A DNA stretch of 64,000 bases, from assembly GCA_964468185.1 (NCBI GenBank), contig CAYXTR010000007.1, positions 97,913 through 161,912 of the forward strand, given 5' to 3'. Positions 60,348 to 64,000 of the stretch are shown one piece after another (the first letter of the stretch is position 1; every line of letters starts with the position of its first letter). A model generated the notes under the pieces. The model saw only the letters and a program-made list of their open reading frames with translations, ran no database searches and was not told the DNA's origin. The DNA is from JANQFV01 sp964468185 (GTDB lineage Bacteria > Planctomycetota > Phycisphaerae > UBA1845 > Fen-1342). The translations under genes were made by a program, and so were the position numbers.

Positions 60348-62630
60348 TCAATCGTCGCCGTCGGACGGAATGAGCACATGCCACTTGTCGAGCCACTCCT
60401 CCGGCGTCCGCAGGTGCCGTTCGTAGTCTTCGACGACAACGCGATCTTCGACCGGGCGGAGGTGATGGTCCAGGGTGAAGCGAACGCGGCCGTGCGGACG
60501 GTCCTCCGTCGACGCAAAGGAGACGACTAGGTGCCCCGGATGATCCGGGTCTCCGGCACGAGCCGAGTGAAACCACTCGAATTGATTGACATCAACACAC
60601 TGGTCAGCCGGAACGATCTCCTCGGGTTCCTCTCCATCTGACGAGTGAATCTGCCCGGACGCGCTGGCCAAATCCAGGAAGGCATAGGCTACGCACGGCG
60701 CCGGGTCGATTGCGATGCGTTCCGGAACGTGCGGCGGGCCGAGGCCGTCCATGTCGAGCGGATCGAGGATCATGACCACGTGCACCATCTCGTACTTCGT
60801 CGGCGCTTCGGCGGGGTCGTCGTCGTGCTCCGAGTGGATCGCGCCCATGTGCGGATCGAGCCGTACAAGCATACGGTCGGGATCGTCTTCTTGTGGCTGA
60901 TTGAAGCCGTCGAGCTTGTTGTTTACGCCGCGGGCTACGAGCGCGGGGCGCCCATCGGCGAAGAAGTCCTCGACAACGAGGATTGCGTTCAGGTTCCCCC
61001 AGTGCCAGAACGTGGAGTGGATCGCGCCCGTGTGCGGATCGAGCCGTACGAGCGCACCGGGGTAACCATTGGTGTCGGAGAAGAAGACCACGAATTGCGG
61101 GCCGGTGCCGTCAAAATCGGCGGCGACAACATGGCGTGCCTCCCAACGTCCCATGCTCTGCTCATTGTCGGGCCAGATCCACTGATTGCCCAACGGCGTG
61201 AAGTCCAGCCGCCAGAGCTCGTGGCCGGCTTGCAGCGCGACGACCGAGTTTCCGGCCGAATCGATCGCACGTTTGTTCGCGGCCAGCACCACCGGATCGT
61301 CAAGCCGCGAAGTCGCCGGCGTGAGGCCGACGGTGCTGAGTTTCCAGGGCGCATCAATGTCGGGTAGCCAGTTCAGCGGACGGGGCTCCGCCTGATTGGC
61401 GTACCGACCCAACAGACGCTGCCCATCGCTTGCAATAGACACGCCGACCAGCGGCGAGTTGAGAAAATAGGCAACCGGGGCGGCGATCAGCATCACGAGC
61501 AGCAACGCGGCACCAGCGGACAGGGCGGTACGCCGCGTTCGCCGGCGCCGGTGCGGCAAGGCTACGGACGACCCGCTGTTCAGGGCGGCCAGTACTTCGG
61601 CGGCTGATTGGAAGCGATCGGCGGGGTCCTTGGCCATCAGGCGCAGGGCGATGCGCGCCAGCGCCGGGTCCACGCCCGCGGCGAGACGGCACGGGTCGCG
61701 CGGCTCCTCGGTCATGATGCGATGGATGGTTGCCGTCGGTGTTTCGGAACGGAACGGCGTGGTGCCGGTGAGCATCTCGTGCAGGACGACGCCGACGGAG
61801 TAGAGATCCGTGCGCTGATCGATCCTGCGATCGCCGCGGATCTGTTCCGGGCTCATATATTCCGGCGTGCCGAGCAGGGAATCGTGCTGCGTGATTGTGA
61901 TCTGACTCGATGCGATGCGGGCGAGGCCGAAGTCCGCGACCTTCGCACGGCGTTCGGGGCCGTCGAGCAGGATGTTGGACGGCTTGATGTCGCGGTGCAG
62001 GAGTCCGCATTGGTGCGCCGCGTTGAGGCCGGCGAGGATCTCGCTGAGGAGGCGGCAAACTTCGGTCGTGCTGAGCGGTGGCGCGCTGCGGAGCAGGTCG
62101 GCTAGGCTGCCATCGCGCACGTATTCCATGACGATGAACGGTGCACCATTCTGTTCGCCGATGCCGTGGACGGTGATGACGTGGGGGTGTTGCGTGGCTG
62201 CTGCGGCGCGAGCTTCGATTTCGAAGCGTTTGCGGCAGGTCCGATCGGCCGCCAGATCCGGGCGCAGGACTTTCAAGGCGACGGTACGATCGAGCTGTGG
62301 GTCGTATGCCTCAAGGACGATGCCCATGCCACCGCGACCGATCTGGCGTTTGACCTCGTAGTCACCCAGCCGGGCGCGAGACGCGGGGCTGTCAGACGCT
62401 GCGAGGACGCCGCTGGCGACCAGGGCGGCAATCGGGTCTTCGTCGCGCTGGAGTGTAGCGGTAAGTTCGAGGTGGGCGCGGATGTTCTCGGCCAGGTCGG
62501 GGTGCTCGGCGCACAAGGCATCGATATCCACGCCCTCACCACGGGAACGCCGCTCGACGGCATCGTTCACGATCCGCCCGAGGCGTTCATGTACTTCATC
62601 CTCGTTCCAACGATGTGTGCGCGTTTCCAC
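60348..62630 (-). CDS. Membrane Ser/Thr protein kinase with C-terminal sensor-like domain
   Basis: A 760-residue protein of the PknB type. A helical N-terminal region (about 1-75), common in planctomycetal kinases, precedes the kinase domain (about 92-350). The ATP-binding loop is IGRGGMGIV, catalytic Lys K120 (VALKVL), HRD at 212-214 (HRDIKPSN), DFG at 233-235 and the LGTPEYMSPEQ activation region. One membrane segment (about 369-391) leads to a C-terminal domain of about 370 residues with FG-GAP/VCBS-like repeats (AADFDGTGPQFVVFFSD, VEDFFADGRPALVARG). All catalytic residues are present. The extracytoplasmic part may sense a ligand. No phosphatase or substrate gene is adjacent. Confidence 0.92.
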   Translation of the reverse strand: METRTHRWNEDEVHERLGRIVNDAVERRSRGEGVDIDALCAEHPDLAENIRAHLELTATLQRDEDPIAALVASGVLAASDSPASRARLGDYEVKRQIGRGGMGIVLEAYDPQLDRTVALKVLRPDLAADRTCRKRFEIEARAAAATQHPHVITVHGIGEQNGAPFIVMEYVRDGSLADLLRSAPPLSTTEVCRLLSEILAGLNAAHQCGLLHRDIKPSNILLDGPERRAKVADFGLARIASSQITITQHDSLLGTPEYMSPEQIRGDRRIDQRTDLYSVGVVLHEMLTGTTPFRSETPTATIHRIMTEEPRDPCRLAAGVDPALARIALRLMAKDPADRFQSAAEVLAALNSGSSVALPHRRRRTRRTALSAGAALLLVMLIAAPVAYFLNSPLVGVSIASDGQRLLGRYANQAEPRPLNWLPDIDAPWKLSTVGLTPATSRLDDPVVLAANKRAIDSAGNSVVALQAGHELWRLDFTPLGNQWIWPDNEQSMGRWEARHVVAADFDGTGPQFVVFFSDTNGYPGALVRLDPHTGAIHSTFWHWGNLNAILVVEDFFADGRPALVARGVNNKLDGFNQPQEDDPDRMLVRLDPHMGAIHSEHDDDPAEAPTKYEMVHVVMILDPLDMDGLGPPHVPERIAIDPAPCVAYAFLDLASASGQIHSSDGEEPEEIVPADQCVDVNQFEWFHSARAGDPDHPGHLVVSFASTEDRPHGRVRFTLDHHLRPVEDRVVVEDYERHLRTPEEWLDKWHVLIPSDGDD

Positions 62631-62857
62631 TAGTTGTTTCGCCGTGCTGATTGACGGGCCTTTCCACTCCGGTGTTTCCGAACCATGCAGTATACCAGAA
62701 GAGATTGGTTGGGGTGCACGCGTCGGCGGACAGCTCGCTACGCCGTGCCAAAGCGGGCCTCAGGCTGACGTTTTGACAGGGGTGGCGCAGCGGACGGATT
62801 AATCGGAAGAAAGCTATAAGTGCTTGTTTTTAATAGATTTACGTTTTCGCATTTGAT

Positions 62858-62874
62858 TTGGCACGCTTGTTGCT
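62858..62874 (+). promoter_or_regulatory. Sigma-54 promoter of the hsp20 genes
   Basis: TTGGCACGCTTGTTGCT matches the -24/-12 consensus (TTGGCAC-N5-TTGCT) with GG and GC in correct spacing. It lies 110 bases before the first hsp20 start codon, and an A/T-rich stretch (62810-62857) upstream fits an activator or IHF bending site. Sigma-54 promoters need an AAA+ activator, which is not in the window. Confidence 0.75.
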
Positions 62875-62983
62875 TCTTACAGCTAAGCCATCGGTTCGCG
62901 GGTGGTTGCCGACGGCCGCTGAGACGAAACAAACCGCCCCACACAGCGTGCTGAGCACCAAGTTGCACACAAGGAGTCGAGCG

Positions 62984-63421
62984 ATGATGTTGGCCAGACG
63001 TAACCTTGCCATGCCGTCGCACGCGGAGCTGCGCCGCGAGCTCGACCGCGTCTTCGACGGCTTTCTCGGACCCCAGGCGAACCCCATGCGGTCACGGGCC
63101 TATCCAGCCCTCAACGTCTGGGAAAGTGACGAGCGGCTGATGGTTGAGGCCGAGGTCCCCGGTCTGAACATGGACGACCTTGACATCACCATTCAGGGTA
63201 ACGAGCTCACTATCAAGGGCCGCCGCCAATCGCTGGAAGGCGAGAATCTTGTCTACCATCGGCGGGAGCGCGGCACGGGCGAGTTCACCCGTTTCATGAC
63301 CCTGCCGTTTGATGTCGACGCCGACCGCGTGGAAGCTGCCCTGAAGGACGGAGTGCTGATGATCATCCTGCCCAAGTCGGAACAGGCCCGGGCGCGGAAG
63401 ATCACGGTCAAGAGTGCCTAG
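62984..63421 (+). CDS. Small heat-shock protein Hsp20 (first of pair)
   Basis: A 145-residue alpha-crystallin-domain protein; I chose the ATG at 62984 (AAGGAG 7 bases upstream), the second ATG follows at once. The domain (about 40-140) shows PALNVWESDERLMVEAEVPG, NELTIKGRR, and the C-terminal ITVKSA end. A Phe-poor N-terminal helix (about 8-30; AELRRELDRVFDGFLG) matches the usual start. By family knowledge Hsp20 binds unfolding proteins without ATP. A sigma-54-type promoter lies 110 bases upstream. The second hsp20 starts 76 bases after the stop. Confidence 0.95.
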   Translation: MMLARRNLAMPSHAELRRELDRVFDGFLGPQANPMRSRAYPALNVWESDERLMVEAEVPGLNMDDLDITIQGNELTIKGRRQSLEGENLVYHRRERGTGEFTRFMTLPFDVDADRVEAALKDGVLMIILPKSEQARARKITVKSA

Positions 63422-63496
63422 TCTGCGGCGCCGCTGTCGCGGATAGGCGGCTTGTAATAGAACAGATGATAGACCCCAGCGCATGGAGAGCATGCC

Positions 63497-63895
63497 ATGA
63501 GTGATACGCCGAACATCGAGAAACGAGAGCAAACGCAGGAAGTGGCCGAGCGCACGCGGGGCGGACGCAGCTATGTTCCGCCGGTAGACATCATCGAGCG
63601 CGGCGACGAGCTGTTGTTGATGGCCGACGTGCCGGGTGCGCGGGCTGAGAACATCGATGTGGATTACGAGCGGGGAGAGTTGCGGATCACGGCGCGGGTG
63701 GAGCCGCGGCAGGATCCGCGGACGACTTACCTGCTCCGCGAGTATGGGACGGGCGACTATGTCCGCACGTTCCAGGTGGGCGAGGGCATCGACGCCAGCA
63801 AGATCGAGGCAGAGGTGAATCAGGGTGTCCTGACGCTACACCTGCCCAAGGCGGACGAGGCCCGCGCTCGGAAGATCGCCGTGAAGGGCGCCTGA
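63497..63895 (+). CDS. Small heat-shock protein Hsp20 (second of pair)
   Basis: A 132-residue alpha-crystallin-domain protein with GGAGAG before the ATG. The domain (about 25-125) reads YVPPVDIIERGDELLLMADV, then ENIDVDYERGELRIT and ends EARARKIAVKGA. Its hydrophilic N-terminus (EKREQTQEVAERTRGGRS) lacks the aromatic start of the first copy. Such two-gene Hsp20 pairs may form mixed oligomers. It is probably in the same transcript as the first copy; I see no terminator between them. Confidence 0.95.
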   Translation: MSDTPNIEKREQTQEVAERTRGGRSYVPPVDIIERGDELLLMADVPGARAENIDVDYERGELRITARVEPRQDPRTTYLLREYGTGDYVRTFQVGEGIDASKIEAEVNQGVLTLHLPKADEARARKIAVKGA

Positions 63896-64000
63896 TCGTG
63901 ACGCAATCACCGCCCGAACGCCCCATCTTCTGAGGGTTTCCGGAACAAAAGACCAGCTATAGGCAGTCAAGGGTGAAGTAGAAGAATTCGGTTTGTTTGA

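Noticed and set aside
63896..64000. Possible further gene at the window end
   Set aside because: No start codon with a ribosome site or coding pattern can be seen in the last 100 bases.

Overview
The window looks like chromosomal DNA from a Planctomycetota bacterium, most likely of the Phycisphaerae type. The evidence is high GC content, secreted proteins ending in paired 'GC-type' dockerin-like motifs (43277-45607, 58066-60225), a PEP-CTERM protein, a prepilin-like protein, large lipoproteins built from repeats, a membrane Ser/Thr kinase with an N-terminal helical region, a small ECF-type sigma factor, and zinc-ribbon membrane proteins with a CxxCGYDLRG motif. This assignment rests on gene content, not on a marker-gene tree. 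I see no integrase, transposase, phage module or CRISPR array.

Layout. 1-4.0 kb: the 3' part of a tricorn-type protease overlapping an N-acetylmuramoyl-alanine amidase. 4.1-8.2 kb: a small basic Thr/Lys-rich protein, then an nfeD-floA membrane operon. 8.3-11.7 kb: valS with an extra zinc ribbon, then tRNA-Pro(CGG). 12-20.9 kb: a zinc-ribbon membrane protein, a PAS-rich hybrid histidine kinase, two lipoproteins with propeller-like folds, a membrane protein with a pseudopilin-like tail, and a spondin-domain PEP-CTERM protein. 21-24.2 kb: a Kef-type antiporter with CBS domains, convergent with a PflX-like radical SAM and DCC thiol-oxidoreductase pair.

24.5-32.7 kb is a complete phosphate-starvation locus, phoB-phoR-pstS-pstC-pstA-pstB-phoU. 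PstA carries a periplasmic insert of about 255 residues. Two clusters of 11-bp direct repeats and a strong terminator lie between phoR and pstS, and may mark PhoB sites and a small RNA. 32.9-40.5 kb holds two giant convergent lipoproteins, one of Ig/PKD-like repeats and one of Ca-binding thrombospondin-3 repeats plus HAF repeats.

40.7-42.9 kb: nhaR, divergent from a ribosome-hibernation factor gene across a perfect 23-bp palindrome, followed by a decayed Na+/H+ antiporter gene. 43.3-49.8 kb: a Lys-C-like secreted protease, a pseudopilin and a second hybrid kinase. 50-57.8 kb: a PutA-like bifunctional proline catabolism enzyme, a TlpA-like thioredoxin protein, a Ycf46-like AAA ATPase, a second zinc-ribbon membrane protein and an ECF-type sigma factor. 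58-64 kb: a dockerin/Calx-beta secreted protein, a Ser/Thr kinase with a sensor-like C-terminus, and two Hsp20 genes behind a near-perfect sigma-54 promoter.

The most interesting items are the sigma-54 promoter driving hsp20, the nhaR/hibernation-factor/antiporter-relic cluster, the enlarged PstA with the unusual phoR-pstS intergenic region, the ValRS zinc ribbon, and the basic Thr/Lys-rich protein. All functions are inferred by reading the sequence; no database search was possible.
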